Positions 11,987 to 22,853 of a stretch of DNA of 64,000 bases are shown here, in pieces; position 1 is the stretch's first letter, and every line of letters starts with the position of its first letter. Position numbers and translations under genes: made by a program. The DNA is taken from assembly GCA_965153355.1 (NCBI GenBank), contig OZ231128.1, forward strand, positions 1,798,001 through 1,862,000, read 5' to 3'. This DNA comes from Flaccisagitta enflata. Its lineage: Eukaryota > Chaetognatha > Sagittoidea > Aphragmophora. The notes under the pieces were generated by a model. The model worked only from the letters and a program-made list of their open reading frames with translations. It made no database searches and was not told where the DNA came from.

Positions 11987-12291
11987 AGTCGCGGACACGC
12001 GACTCCGCACCTTGCCGTGTCAGTCGGTCCGTCGGACCGTCCATAATGTTTTTAAATTGCAAGCGTTTTTAGTCGCGGACACGCGACTCTACACCTTGCC
12101 GTGTCGGTCGGTCCGTCCGTCCGTCGGTCCGTCCGTCACATTTCTAAATTGCGATCGGTTTTCGCATTACTGCTCCTGCCAAACCGTCCGCGACTGGATT
12201 GCCGTGTATCCGGCCTTGTTTGCATTATTGCTGCTGCCCAACCGTCCTTGACTGGATTGCCGTGTATCCGTGTATCCGGCCTTGTTTTTGG
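11987..12291 (+). mobile_element. HINE-like element A2 split by a second A2
   Basis: The 5' part (11987-12070) has AGTCGCGGACACGCGACT and a short GTCC tract. The rest (12221-12291) has GCTGCCCAACCGTCC, GACTGGATTGCCGTGTATCC and GGCCTTGTT. The two halves are separated by a complete A2 copy. Joining the flanks regenerates the usual A2 interior. Confidence 0.85.
12071..12220 (+). mobile_element. HINE-like element A2, complete and nested in another A2
   Basis: AGTCGCGGACACGCGACT, CTACACCTTGCCGTGTC, (GGTCCGTCC)n, GCATTACTGCTCCTGCC, CCGTCCGCGACTGGATTGCC, GTGTATCCGGCCTTGTT. The terminal AGTCGCGGAC is exactly inverted in GTCCGCGACT. The target is the T-run in the middle of the host A2. Confidence 0.88.
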
Positions 12292-12321
12292 TCGGTGGTG
12301 CAAATGTTTGGAGTGAGAGGG

Positions 12322-12376
12322 AGCAGGGCAGCGGCCCCGAAGGGGACGAAGTCCTGTAGAACACAGGGGGATTTTG
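12322..12376 (+). mobile_element. Family E left end (fragment)
   Basis: GGGCAGCGGCCCCGAAGGGG, then GACGAAGTCCTGTAGAACAC and AGGGGGATTT. It matches 54217, 55011 and 26504. The remainder of the element is missing. Confidence 0.75.
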
Positions 12377-12449
12377 TTTATTCATTCATTTAGTTGTTTG
12401 TTCGTTTATTTTTCTGGCATATAGTGATATATTTAAGGTATATGTTTAT

Positions 12450-12577
12450 AGTTGCGGACACGATACTCTATAAGAGGTTTTGTCCGTCCGTCCGTTGGTC
12501 CGTCGGTAGTTGTGAAAACGCGAATTTCCGCCCCTGCCCAACTGTCCGCAACTGGTGGCCGTGTATCCGGCCTTGTT
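12450..12577 (+). mobile_element. HINE-like element A3 (128 bp)
   Basis: AGTTGCGGACACGATACT, CTATAAGAGGTTTTGTCC, short GTCC tract, CGCCCCTGCCCAACTGTCC, GCAACTGGTGGCCGTGTATC, CGGCCTTGTT. The terminal AGTTGCGGAC is inverted in GTCCGCAACT, although the local hairpin arm is mutated. Confidence 0.85.
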
Positions 12578-12589
12578 AAATATCTCAAC

Positions 12590-12720
12590 ATTGAATAGTG
12601 ATGGATGGATAAACCGAGTGTAGTCGCTTGTAGAGTCGCGTGTCTGCGACTAGAAAGGGACACAGATTGAAAAACAACAAGGTCAACACCTATAAGTCGC
12701 GAGCTTGACTTACAAAGTCC
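12590..12720 (-). mobile_element. Family A fragments, rearranged
   Basis: Contains GAGTCGCGTGTCTGCGACTA and AACAAGGTCAACACCTATAA, then GTCGCGAGC. These are end motifs in reverse orientation. No intact copy. Confidence 0.55.
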
Positions 12721-12785
12721 TTTAATTATATACAGTGTAACTAAAAAGACTTCCATTGAAGTTAATTGACTTAAGATGACTTAAA

Positions 12786-13430
12786 ATGATCTGAGGCTTG
12801 AGACGATAGAGGGCTGATTTGAGGCCTGGGAGGGCTGATTTGATGTATGAGAGACCAAATCTGAGGCCTGGGAGGGCTGATTTAAGGTTAAAGAGAGTTG
12901 ATTAAGGCTTGAGAGTGCTAAATGAGGCCTGAGAGGACTGATTTGAGGTTGGGCAGGCCCCGAAGGAGACGAAGTCCCGTAGAACACAGGGGTTCTGAGG
13001 CATAAATAAGCAGTTTTGGGGGATACATAATGCCTGAGAGGGCAGATTTAAGGACTGAGAAAGTTATTTTGAAGCTTTACAGTCTAACTGAAGCCTTAGA
13101 GGCCTATTTTGTAGTCTGAAAGGGCTGATTTAAGGGCTGGGAGGGCTAATTTGATGTCTGAGAGAGCTAACTTGAGGCCTGAGAGGGCTGATCAGAGGCT
13201 TTTTGGTTAGGGGGGGACGGCTGATTCAAAGTTCAGGAGGGTTGATTGAGGCCAGAGAGGGCTAAATGAGGCATGATTGGACTGATTTTGAGGTTAGGCG
13301 GGCCCCGAAGGGGGCAAAGTCCTGTAGAACACAGGGGTTCTGAGGCATAAATAAACAGTTTTGGGGCATACATAATGCCTGAGAGGGCAGATTTAAGGAC
13401 TGAGAAAGTTATTTTGAAGCTTTATATTCT
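12786..13430 (-). repeat. Family E core repeats (20-mer GAGGCCTGAGAGGGCTGATT) with a 350-bp duplication
   Basis: Degenerate 20-22 bp units (GAGGCCTGGGAGGGCTGATT) run across the stretch. GCAGGCCCCGAAGG..GACGAAGTCC blocks at 12953 and 13298 and GAGGCATAAATAA at 12998 and 13343 show that about 345 bp were duplicated. The family E ends themselves are incomplete. Confidence 0.75.
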
Positions 13431-13439
13431 AGCTGAAAA

Positions 13440-13750
13440 AAAATTAACATTTTTGGTCTTATTTTTCATGAGGATTCCAAAACTGGTCTCAGAATTGTGT
13501 TTTACCTGAGTTTTGATTTTTGACCTCTCGAGAGGTCAGATCGGGGTTGTTTTTGACCTTTGACCCCAATTTTGACCCACCTAGAATGATAAATACAAAA
13601 AAAGAAGACTCTTTTCTTATGCTACTTTTTTGAGAGGAATCCAAATCTGCAATCAGAATTTAATTTTGACCACTTTGAAATTTTGACCCCTTTTGGGGGA
13701 TCATACTTGACCCCCTGACCTTTGACCCCCTTGGTCGTACACTTCCCGAA
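13440..13750. repeat. TTTGACC-rich duplicated sequence
   Basis: Two diverged copies of a block containing AGGATTCCAAAACTGGTCTC / AGGAATCCAAATCTGCAATC followed by repeated TGACCTTTGACCCC. No gene. The TGACC direct repeats resemble nuclear-receptor DR1 sites but sit in repeat DNA. Confidence 0.5.
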
Positions 13751-13955
13751 TATTTTTTGTGATGATATACACATGAGATTGAAGCTTAGGAACAGTACTT
13801 GAGATTGATACAACGGAGAAGTGCCAAATTTGAAAAATACTCCCATAATCAGGGAGAATGAATGATATAAAGAGGACGATTCGAAAAAGAAAGCCCAGTG
13901 CAGTGAAGCCAGTGAAGGAAGGCCGAATTTAATCGGAACTAATCATTTCTGTCGG

Positions 13956-13957
<2 letters not shown>

Positions 13958-14037
<80 letters not shown>
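13958..14037. repeat. (CA)n microsatellite
   Basis: About 40 CA units. Confidence 0.98.
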
Positions 14038-14042
<5 letters not shown>

Positions 14043-14078
14043 CAATCGTGGCATATTTAAAGCGCATGTCCACACTAA

Positions 14079-14079
<1 letters not shown>

Positions 14080-14157
<78 letters not shown>

Positions 14158-14181
14158 TCACTCTCTCACTCTCTCACTCTC

Positions 14182-14226
<45 letters not shown>
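14080..14226. repeat. (CT)n microsatellite
   Basis: About 70 CT units with five CACTCT interruptions in its middle. Confidence 0.97.
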
Positions 14227-14228
<2 letters not shown>

Positions 14229-14356
14229 AAGTAGCTTTGACTGTCGTCTTGACTGCCAGTCTTGCCTGTTGTGTGTCGGTGTGTAACTGTGTCATCTGTT
14301 AATGTTACATTCTTATTAGTTCTCCCTCTCACATAGGAAATTTCTCCTTCTCCAAT

Positions 14357-14396
14357 ATCGAGGCTCAAATCTCAGTCCTAGGGCCCAAATCCCAAT
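14357..14396 (+). repeat. Family E 20-mer core fragment
   Basis: Two units, ATCGAGGCTCAAATCTCAGT and CCTAGGGCCCAAATCCCAAT. Confidence 0.6.
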
Positions 14397-14433
14397 TGCT
14401 TGAAGGAGAAGACGGAGAAAATTCCTAATACCA

Positions 14434-14665
14434 TCTTCGCCGAAAGAAATGCAGCAGTTATAGAAATAGTATCAACTTTGGAAGAATGCTGCTCTTGAAC
14501 GAATAAAGCTACACTTCCCAGATTGCTCCCATTTAAAAGATTTAAAGGAGATCTTTAAAATGGGACCAATCTGGGGTCTGTAGCTTTACTCGTTTTGGAG
14601 CAATATTCTTCCAAAGTTGATGCTATTTTTAAAACTGCTTCGTTTCTTTCGGCGAAGATAGGACG
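14434..14665. repeat. Long imperfect hairpin, about 230 bp
   Basis: The left arm starts TCTTCGCCGAAAGAAATGCA and the right arm ends GTTTCTTTCGGCGAAGA. Arms also pair across TATCAACTTTGGAAGAAT and ATTCTTCCAAAGTTGATG, with the centre near 14550. No transposase. It may be a MITE fused upstream of repeat K, because sequence similar to that before repeat K copy 1 follows. Confidence 0.8.
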
Positions 14666-14689
14666 GCAACTTTTCGAAGGAAAATTAAG

Positions 14690-15280
14690 TGTTTCACCAC
14701 ACTTTTTGCATCATTATCAGGCCAATATTAAAGCTGGAATGCTTTTAGTAAACAAATTGTCTCTAAAGACACTTGGTATATACTATTTTATCATAATCTG
14801 ACCTAGAAAGTTTTTTGAACTATGCGATTCAGATAAAAACAAGCAGGAAAATTGTGTTTTTTTGCAGATTTCTGCTTACACTTTTTTTCATTTTCTGTGG
14901 TCTAAATTCTAAGAAAGTCAAACAAAAGGAAATTTTGCATTTTGAAAAACATAGTTCTCTCTGTGATCGATTTGGGAAGAGAACTATGTTTTTTGTTTTT
15001 TCATTTTTTCATTTTCTATGCAAATTTAGAATTTAGACCAGCCCCCTGCCAGTGACCAAAAATGAAAAAAGTAGAAATTTTCAACAAATTTTCTTTATTA
15101 ACTTTGGCTAATCTTGGCCCTTTTTACTAAATAAATGCAAATTTTTCTTTTAGATATCATGTCTAAGCTATCTGAATCACTTTCATTCACTTGTTTTTCC
15201 ATTTCCATTTGTTCATTTTTTCCATTTTGACCCTCTTTGAAACACAAATGTTGCCTTCGGAGGGACGCTGTCATAGTATG
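14690..15280 (+). repeat. Dispersed repeat K, copy 2
   Basis: Similar to 930-1530. The outer stem pairs GGTCTAAATTCTAA (from 14899) with TTAGAATTTAGACC (ending 15039). The inner stem pairs AACATAGTTCTC with GAGAACTATGTT. Both stems differ in sequence from copy 1 but remain paired. Confidence 0.7.
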
Positions 15281-15283
15281 CTC

Positions 15284-15363
15284 CCTCCCTCAACTTCATT
15301 TACAACCTACGTACTTAGGCAGGGCACGTGTACCGCTGACCATCTAGCGGTTTTGCCACTACT
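15284..15363 (+). mobile_element. Family E 3' end (fragment)
   Basis: GCAGGGCACGTGTACCGCTG, ACCATCTAGCGGTTTTGCCA. It matches the terminal block at 8245-8300. Confidence 0.7.
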
Positions 15364-15571
15364 TCTTTTTAATTACACTTTTTTTTTTTTATAAGAGACA
15401 ACCTTTTTTCAACTCAGCCTGAGTGTTCTTAAATTCCAAGTCATTTTCAGCCTCGAATTCTCTTAATTTGTTCTTATTTTTCCCTGACTTGATCCATTAC
15501 TACTAATACTATCAATGATATAAATATCACTACTACTGATATTACTATTATTAATACTACTGTTATTGCTA

Positions 15572-15575
15572 CTGT

Positions 15576-15642
<67 letters not shown>

Positions 15643-15832
15643 TCAACCACTGCTAGTACTACTCTACAACTAACATATAACTAATATTACTGCTACTACT
15701 ACTTTTACTACCACTACTACTACTTTTACTACTACAACTACTACTACTACTACTACTAATACTACTACTGATACTACTACTACTTTTGCTGCTACTATTA
15801 CTACTTTTACTACACTCACTACTCTTACTTGT
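15572..15832. repeat. (ACT)n / (CTA)n trinucleotide array
   Basis: About 260 bp of ACT units with many single-base variants (ACTTTTACT, GCTACT), imperfect towards its end. Confidence 0.93.
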
Positions 15833-15844
15833 AATAAAAGGAAA

Positions 15845-16062
15845 AACAAGGCCAACACCTAAAAGTCGCGTGCGAGACTAACAGAATCTGTTAGTAACAG
15901 AATGACTTAGCATGACTTAGAATGACTTAGTTTAACCTAAAAAGACTTAAATGACTTAAAGAAATAGAATTGATAAAAATGTAAAATGGGGACCAACTGA
16001 CTGATTAATTGATCGACCAACCAACGGACGGACAAAGCGGGGTGTAGAGTCGCGTGCACGCT
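15845..16062 (-). mobile_element. HINE-like element A4, truncated, nested in MITE C
   Basis: On the minus strand it begins AGCGTGCACGCGACTCTACA, has a GTCC/GTTG tract, TCTTTAAGTCATTT-type core repeats (AAGTCATT)n, then GTCTCGCACGCGACTTTTAG and GTGTTGGCCTTGTTT. The A4 subfamily is defined by the AAGTCATT core and the GTTGGCCTTG end. Confidence 0.8.
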
Positions 16063-16357
16063 AAGAATAAGCTGAGGCAAAAGTCAGCCTGAGCTGTCTC
16101 TTATTTTGTTCTTAAATTTTCAGTGAATCTCAGCCTCATGTCTCTTATAAAAAAGTCTCTTATAAAAAAAAAAAGTGTAGTCAAAATGATAATAGAATTA
16201 GTTTGACCATCGACCATCAGCAGACCGCGATTACTCAAGGCCAAGGCCACGATATATTGCGATTTACGTGCACCATATGATCTGTCACTGTTACACCTGT
16301 TTTATAACTTTTGAATCAAGCTTCAGTGCAGTTTTTGTAGTTGCTTGAATGACAGAA

Positions 16358-16850
<493 letters not shown>

Positions 16851-16940
16851 AGAAAAAACGAAGCACAGGCTTTTATGGTGAGAAAGAAGGACTTGGTGGA
16901 ATCTGAAGGCCAATGCTGGTAGAGATCTTTCCTTAACTGT

Positions 16941-17081
16941 TATGGAAGAAGATTCTTATTGAAAGAAGTATCCAAGCATTAATTGAATTTGGCCTACATA
17001 TTGAGGCCGCCATTTTGGAGGAAACGCGGGTGTCCCAATACGCAAAGTGGATGTGCAACCGAACTTCACAATATGGTAAGT
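16941..17081 (+). CDS. Possible single exon of unknown gene (weak)
   Basis: One plus-strand frame reads without low complexity through ALIEFGLHIEAAILEE and RVSQYAKWMCNRTSQY. It ends at ATG|GTAAGT, a near-ideal splice donor (GT at 17082). A stop lies just upstream in frame, so an acceptor would have to fall near 16935. No domain is recognised and no partner exon was found. A longer 132-aa minus-strand frame overlaps it but runs into a pogo-like element. I rate it a candidate only. Confidence 0.2.
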
Positions 17082-17131
17082 CACCATGCAAGAAGAACTG
17101 AATGAGAAGCTATTGAGGACAGCGACAAGCA

Positions 17132-17952
17132 CAGTGGAGCATCCGCTATCAAGGCATACCCGTATACCCGCGTACCCGCATGCATAAAAAAATTGCTGTC
17201 CCATTAAAGGTTTTATAGTTTGCATATGGTCGCAATCATTGTTGACGAATTTAGACGCAATACGTAGATCATTAATTGGCAGTAAGGCAGTTTCACTATT
17301 TTTGTCCATTCCCTCGACATGTGCTGTGAAACTTAACTGTTGAATTAAAATCAAACAGAAAAGTTAGGAGTGGTTGTGTTAGAATGATGAATCTGCGATT
17401 TGGTCTTGTGTGGCCTGAGGAGAGTCTGTTCTTTTTGAAAGTGATTCACATACAGTTTCGCTTGTCGCTTAAATGGATTTCAAGGAACTAACAAATTGTG
17501 TCTGTCATAGGCTAAATTCTAATATGGCCAACATAAGACATCCACAGGCCTGTATATTGTTCTACATGGGGGGGGGGGGAAAAAATCAAAGGGTTTGGAG
17601 ATGGGGGAAAAAAATTAAGGGGGAAAAAAGAGAAAAAAAGAAAATTTGGGGAAAATAAAACTTTTGGCAATACCAAATCATAAATAATGATTAGTAAAAC
17701 ACAAATTAACATTATTTAAACCTTAAAAACACTGTTTTATTGCTATATGGGGAAGTAAAACATAGATTTTATAACGCAACGCAACGCGTCGCGGGGAAGA
17801 AAATCAAAGGCAGGGGGGGGAAACTAATCAAAGATCATAGAACTATATACATCCCTGGACATCCAAGAAAAAAAGTTGAAAGGTCCATGAATTTGTAACT
17901 GTTATAAGCAGAGTTTGGTTGCCGGTGGGTTGCTTATAGCGGGGTTCTACTG
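17132..17952. mobile_element. pogo/Tigger-like element with nested family I copy (821 bp)
   Basis: The left end is CAGTGGAGCATCCGCTATCA and the right end is TTATAGCGGGGTTCTACTG, inverted and of pogo/Tigger style. The flanking dinucleotides are CA on both sides rather than TA. The inside holds a G-rich family I element. No DDE transposase frame is seen. Confidence 0.65.
17543..17868 (+). mobile_element. Family I element (G-run / ATCAAAGG type)
   Basis: Begins GGCCTGTATATTGTTCTAC, with poly-G then AAATCAAAGGGTTTGGAGAT, AAACTTTTGGCAATACCAAA, GCTATATGGGGAAG, an ACGCAACGCAACGCGTCGC palindromic block and a second poly-G. It ends TATATACATCCCTGG. The ends are inverted (CCTGTATAT / ATATACATCCCTGG). 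Copies also at 45770-45988 and 54035-55655. Confidence 0.7.
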
Positions 17953-18019
17953 CACATGTTTGTTTCAATATCACCACTCGATCAGTAGTACGCAACCACG
18001 TTTGTTACAAAGGTCAATT

Positions 18020-18292
18020 TCGCGGTAAATGAACTCATGAGGGACAAACTAAAAATGCATAGACACCCCTTTTAAAAGACAAAATTTTTATTTTCATCTT
18101 TCATATTTGCATCAGGTATACTAAGTAAAAGTAAAAGTTGTTGAGAACTGAAATCATAATAATTTCACATGGGATCCATGCAGTAAATGAATATCATCAG
18201 TGCAAGAAGTTATTTTAAGGCACAAGTGGGACATACTTTAAATGCGTAGGCATCCTTTTTTGTTTAAATGAGTTCACTTTCCGCGAAATACT
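18020..18292. mobile_element. Inverted-repeat element, probable MITE
   Basis: ATTTCGCGGTAAATGAACTC at the left is inverted in GAGTTCACTTTCCGCGAAAT at the right, and an inner pair ATGCATAGACACCCCTTTT / ATGCGTAGGCATCCTTTT is in direct orientation. Exact termini and target duplication could not be fixed. Confidence 0.5.
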
Positions 18293-18434
18293 CCAGAATT
18301 GTATATACGCATGTGTATGTGATTCTTAACGTAAATGAACCCCGAACAAATACGACGCAAAGACATTTCGTGGAAATGTGAATGTGATTCGTGAATGTCA
18401 TAAAAAGATGGCTCAATGCTGAGAGAACTCCTCA

Positions 18435-18472
18435 GCCTCCTCCTCCTCCTCCTCCTCCTCCTTCTCCTTAGC
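18435..18472. repeat. (CCT)n microsatellite
   Basis: About ten CCT/CTC units. Confidence 0.85.
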
Positions 18473-18544
18473 CTCGACTCTACTAGGATAATGACGGTTA
18501 ACCCCGCTGTTCATGCTGAGTGTTGACAATGGGCAATTCAATGA

Positions 18545-18790
18545 GCATGTTTCTGGTGACAATAACACACGCGATCCTCCTTGTTGATCGCGCTTTCAGC
18601 GTGAACACATATCCGTGAATGTTAACCATCCCACAACTTGCGGGCAACAAGGGGGGGAGTGAGTGAAGTGAGCGAGCCTATTAACCGAGCACTGCAGAGC
18701 AAATGAGTGGAATGAGCGGTCCGAGCGAAGAAACGTAGCGAGCGACCGAGTGGCCCATTATAAACGCGGTTGTCTGCGACTAGAAACGCA
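18545..18790 (+). mobile_element. Family B element (GAGCGA-rich core)
   Basis: Left end GCATGTTTCTGGTGACAATA, then CGCGCTTTCAGCGTGAACAC, a core of GAGTGAG/GAGCGAG heptamers, and right end TGTCTGCGACTAGAAACGCA. The ends are inverted relative to each other. Confidence 0.78.
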
Positions 18791-19113
18791 CCCAATCTAA
18801 ACGCTTGTTGATGCCTAATGCTTCACTGCTTCCGAGGTATCACAGATTTTAGACTTTTGAATACAGAAAGGTAATCGATGAACTAGGGATAGAGACATAA
18901 CACCCTACTCAAAATTAAACGAACTGGAAGAGTGATCAAAATTGAGAGTAAAAATGCATTGAGAGGGCTGAAATGTGACACAGAGATAGCTCAAACATAG
19001 TATATTCGCAAACCGAGGCCAAATAGAGCATTTGCACTTGTGTGTGGCCCTGGTTGTATGGTAAGTCGAAAGGGTGGTGGAAGATATTGACTGATTTTGA
19101 CAAGAAATCTTTA

Positions 19114-19289
19114 TAGTTGTGGACACGCAACTCTATAAGAGGCTTTGTCCATCCGTCGGTCAGGCCGTCGGTCAGGCCGTCGGTCCGTCCATCCGTTGGT
19201 CCGTAATGATCGAGTAAAAAAGTGGGAAAACACGCACTTCCGCCCCTGCCCACCTATCCGCAACTGATGACCGTGTATCCGGCCTTGTT
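19114..19289 (+). mobile_element. HINE-like element A3
   Basis: AGTTGTGGACACGCAACT, CTATAAGAGGCTTTGTCC, a GTCC/GTCG/GGCC tract, CGCCCCTGCCCACCTATCC, GCAACTGATGACCGTGTATC, CGGCCTTGTT. Terminal AGTTG..GGA is inverted in TCCGCAACT. Confidence 0.87.
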
Positions 19290-19533
19290 ATAAGGAGACG
19301 ACATAAACTTTTTCATTTTTTCCCATACGAGTGGGGAGAAAACTGCCCCTCTCCAGTTGTTGTTTAAATACCCAGCAACAATGACGCATTGGGAATGAGG
19401 AACAGCCCCACAAAATGAGTTAATCCCTTGAGTCATTGGGGAAAAACTACCACATTCCTTGCCTAGATAACCTCCTTATTCACTAGCTGATATGTTCATC
19501 AGATCTTTTTTTCATAATTTGTTATTACCTAAA

Positions 19534-19947
19534 CAGTCTATGGACAAAACGAGGAAAGTAGATTTTGCTGATCACCGGTATGATGCTAAGGACTGAAAGA
19601 ATTAACTGAAGAACAATTACCACCTGTAGTAATCGTTCAAAATGTAGGCTTGTAATTACCTCATAGAAAATGACTGAGGACTGAAAGAAACTATTGCAAG
19701 AACGATTACTGCAGGTAGTAATCGTTCTTCTGTTAGTTTCTTTCGGTCCTAAGTAATTTTTTTTGAGGTAATTACAAACCTATATTTTGAACTATTACTA
19801 CAGGTAGTAATCGTTCTTCTGTTAATTCTTTCAGTCTTTAGTAAATTTCTAAGAGGTAATTACAAACCTACATTTTAAAATCAACTACGCATAAGCATCA
19901 TAACGGTGATCAGTAAAATCTACTCTCCTTGTTTTGTCCATAGACTG
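19534..19947. mobile_element. Family G element, 4-bp TSD TAAA (414 bp)
   Basis: The termini begin CAGTCTATGGACAAAAC and end GTTTTGTCCATAGACTG, with inverted similarity of about 55 bp. They are flanked by TAAA (19530-19533, 19948-19951). The interior has repeated palindromes of the type ACTACAGGTAGTAATCGTTC and TTCTTTCAGTC. It shares its first 12 bp with 30491-30758. A 4-bp duplication and CAGT end do not point to one superfamily with certainty. Confidence 0.85.
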
Positions 19948-20703
19948 TAAACGGATAAGAGAAAAATTAGGACCGCTGTCCTAATAGTGAAGAACAATAT
20001 GCTGAATTGGAATTCTAATCGTGAGCTCGATCGGGCAAGTATTTCTAATTTTAAAGCGCTGGGACTAGAAATACAGAAAGGATTTTGTTCAAATTATCTT
20101 TTATTTCTGATGCCACATAGGTTGGTTTCACCGGTCAATTTGGAACTTCCATCAAAAGTGCAGTATTGTGATATCAAACGAAAGAAGAGAATAGGAGCCA
20201 TCAGTTGACATTCGTTGGACAATTTTTACACAACCTGCTGAAAATTGAATATCTAAAAGTTACCTTTGAACTTAGACTCTTTAACAGTAATTTACAAAGC
20301 ATTTACAGTCGTGCTCTGATCGGTCTGATCAGATCAGGTCCCAGTTTGCCTACTTTTGAAAGGGGTGTTAACTATGGCAAAAAAAAAAGCGAACAGTTAC
20401 TTCTTTTGCTTACAAATCCTTTAAAAATTCACCCAGTGTGCTGAAATTTTTACTGGAGTTACTTTTTGGTATCATTAAGCATCACTGAAAAAAATCGATG
20501 TCCTGCCCTAAATAATTTAGGAATTATAGATTTTTTTAAAAGTGCTTGTCCGATGATCAGAAATTCATACACACAAAAGAATTTTCAAAGAATAAATAAA
20601 CAAATTTAAAAAACCGCACTAAATCTAGTCCGATTTGGAAGTAGACCACATTGTTAGTAGGCTGTGGTAAAAATTTTATAACGAAACTCCGATTATTTTA
20701 GCA

Positions 20704-22015
20704 TAGGACCCGAAGTAGTTAAGGGTTTCAAATTAACTAGTTAATAGTTAACTAACTACTTTTTCAGTCCAGTTAACTACTAAAGTAGTTAAAACCAGAT
20801 TATCGTGTTCATAAGCATATCATCATTGGAAAGCCTCATGTCTCCGTTATCAAGTCAATTTATCAAACTTGTAGTAATTCATGAATCCTTCATGATGGCA
20901 AAATGCAAAATGATCATAAAACTGGTTCAAATAGCAAAAACAATAGATTGACTCAAGAGTATATCAACCTCTAACCAAAGCAGCTTAAATAATAGACAGG
21001 TAGTTTCTTACAAAAATAAATTTTTAGAAAGCAATGATTATTTAAACTATTGTCAGTGAGAGAACCTCTCTTTTTGACAACAGACAGTCAAACTGCATTA
21101 AAGTCTCTATCTATGAAAGCAGGAGTACAATTTTTTTTGTTTCTTGAACTTTCATGACAAAAAGTATTTCCTAATTAATTTCATGTATATGATCCCATAT
21201 CTAATGTCTGTCGCAGAAATAGAAATGATGAAACTGAAAAGTACACTCATGAAATTACTGACAGGCTGAGAGATCTCAACTAATCAAATTCTTTTTAGTA
21301 CAATTGATTTATCCATTCTATGAGACAAAATATTCCTAGGTAATAAGTAATAATTAATGAGATGGATATATACACTTAAAAAAAAAAGCATTTATATTTT
21401 AAAGAGGAAATGGAATTTGTTGGTAAGATCAAAAAAGACAATATGGACTGAGAAAGATAATAGAAAATACAGAATAGAAGACAATTGTTGACTTGGGTCT
21501 AATGACCTTGTTGAAACTAGGGATGTGGAAGCGGTCGATTTTAGTGCCGCTTCCACCGCTTCCGCTTCCGCTTCCATTTTGTAGTTCAAATACTAGTAGC
21601 TATCCCATCCTCCAAAATGGAAGCGGTCAATCGCTTCCACATCCCTAGTTGAAACCATCCTGTGTTTCTGACCCATTTTGAGCCATAATCAAAACAATGG
21701 ATAATCTTTGAGCCTGTGATGATTCCACAGATAAGGCATAAAGTGATGTTAGGAAGCGATAATGGCATCGCTACATTTAAGTCATGACTGGATCAATGCA
21801 GTATTGCCAAGTACAAATGCTCAAATTCTATTGCAGGCACTTTTTTTTTACAAAAAGCAGTCTTACAAATGTATTTTTCATAACCTGAAGTGTTTAAAAA
21901 CAACTTATCAAATCAATTTTTATTCTTTTTATTTTAACTATTTTAACTAGTTAATTTGGTCTAGTTAACTACACCCATTTTCAGAAAATTGACTAGTTAA
22001 CTACTTTGAGTCCTA
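20704..22015. mobile_element. hAT-like non-autonomous element, 8-bp TSD TTTTAGCA (1,312 bp)
   Basis: TTTTAGCA is duplicated exactly at 20696-20703 and 22016-22023. Ends are TAGGACCCGAAGTAGTTAA and TTAACTACTTTGAGTCCTA, inverted with two mismatches. Subterminal TAGTTAACTA clusters occur at both ends. No transposase frame. A smaller hAT-like element lies within. Confidence 0.9.
21518..21647. mobile_element. 130-bp hAT-like MITE, 8-bp TSD GTTGAAAC, innermost
   Basis: GTTGAAAC is duplicated exactly (21510-21517, 21648-21655). Ends TAGGGATGTGGAAGCG and CGCTTCCACATCCCTA are perfectly inverted. CTTCCG units lie in the middle. Confidence 0.93.
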
Positions 22016-22717
22016 TTTTAGCAGAAACAGCAAATTTTCCAAAACTTTTTTATGGGTTTTAGAATGAAGTTAATGAAGATGAAACCTGAAATACAAAGTG
22101 ATGCTATGGCCATAATATTTTAACGATTATCATAACTTTTTAACTGGTAATTTTGGTACATATGAGTAATCTCCAGTAAAATTTTTGTGAAGATGGAAGC
22201 ATTTTTAGTCTCCCAAATTGCAAAAATATTCTTACAGGTAGCTGAATATTTCTTATCCTGAACAAGCTTACAATCAACCAATATCTACCCCACTAGACTT
22301 TATCTGAGTAGAAGCGAATTTTGCCTAGTATTAGTAAATAGCACCATCAGACTACAGTTCAAAAATCATAACAAAACTCCCAAAACTTTTTGCACAATGC
22401 TAATTTTACTAAAAATGGAATTATTTTGATTTAGGATAAATGTCATCTCTGGCAGTCAAAAAAAGAGGTGACTTCAGTAAAAACGTGATAACGGCTAAAG
22501 TATTCAACGGATTTTGATGAAATCTTAACCAGACATAGTCCAAATCATGGTTATCATTCCCTGTAAATTTTATGCAAATTGGTCAACATCTTATGTTTTT
22601 GCTCTCTCAAAATTCGTTCGCTTTTTTATTTTGCCATAGTTATTTTGTACTGTTTGATAATGATTACGTTAGTCAGCTATTTGTGAGTGCATGATAGGCT
22701 GTTTCACGATTTGAGTC

Positions 22718-22741
22718 ATAAGAAGGAAAGAAAGAAAGAAA

Positions 22742-22831
<90 letters not shown>

Positions 22832-22851
22832 AAAAGAAAGAAAGAAAGAAA
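22718..22851. repeat. (GAAA)n array
   Basis: About 33 AAAG units directly abutting the 3' end of a family A element. Confidence 0.98.
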
Positions 22852-22853
22852 AG

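Larger units (their letters stand above)
15376..16177. mobile_element. MITE family C, copy 1 (TA-flanked, 802 bp)
   Basis: The termini CACTTTTTTTTTTTTATAAG and CTTATAAAAAAAAAAAGTG are inverted and flanked by TA (15374-15375, 16178-16179). Subterminal ATAAGAGACAACC, CAGCCTGAG and CTCTTATTTTGTTCTTAAAT motifs match copy 2 at 62914-63359. Inside it carry an (ACT)n array and a family A element. No transposase frame. Confidence 0.83.
20371..22640. mobile_element. Family M element, TA-flanked, outer level of a three-level nest (2,270 bp)
   Basis: Ends ACTATGGCAAAAAAAAAAGC and GCTTTTTTATTTTGCCATAGT are inverted over about 25 bp, with TA on each side (20369-20370, 22641-22642). No transposase. A hAT-like element (20704-22015) is inserted inside. 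A related copy is 25405-25984. Confidence 0.8.

Noticed and set aside
13553-13730. TGACCTTTGACC direct repeats as nuclear-receptor response elements
   Set aside because: They belong to a duplicated low-complexity block far from any gene, and the motif repeats beyond a single site.
16956-17354. 132-aa minus-strand frame
   Set aside because: It crosses the boundary of the pogo-like element at 17132 and has no family resemblance.
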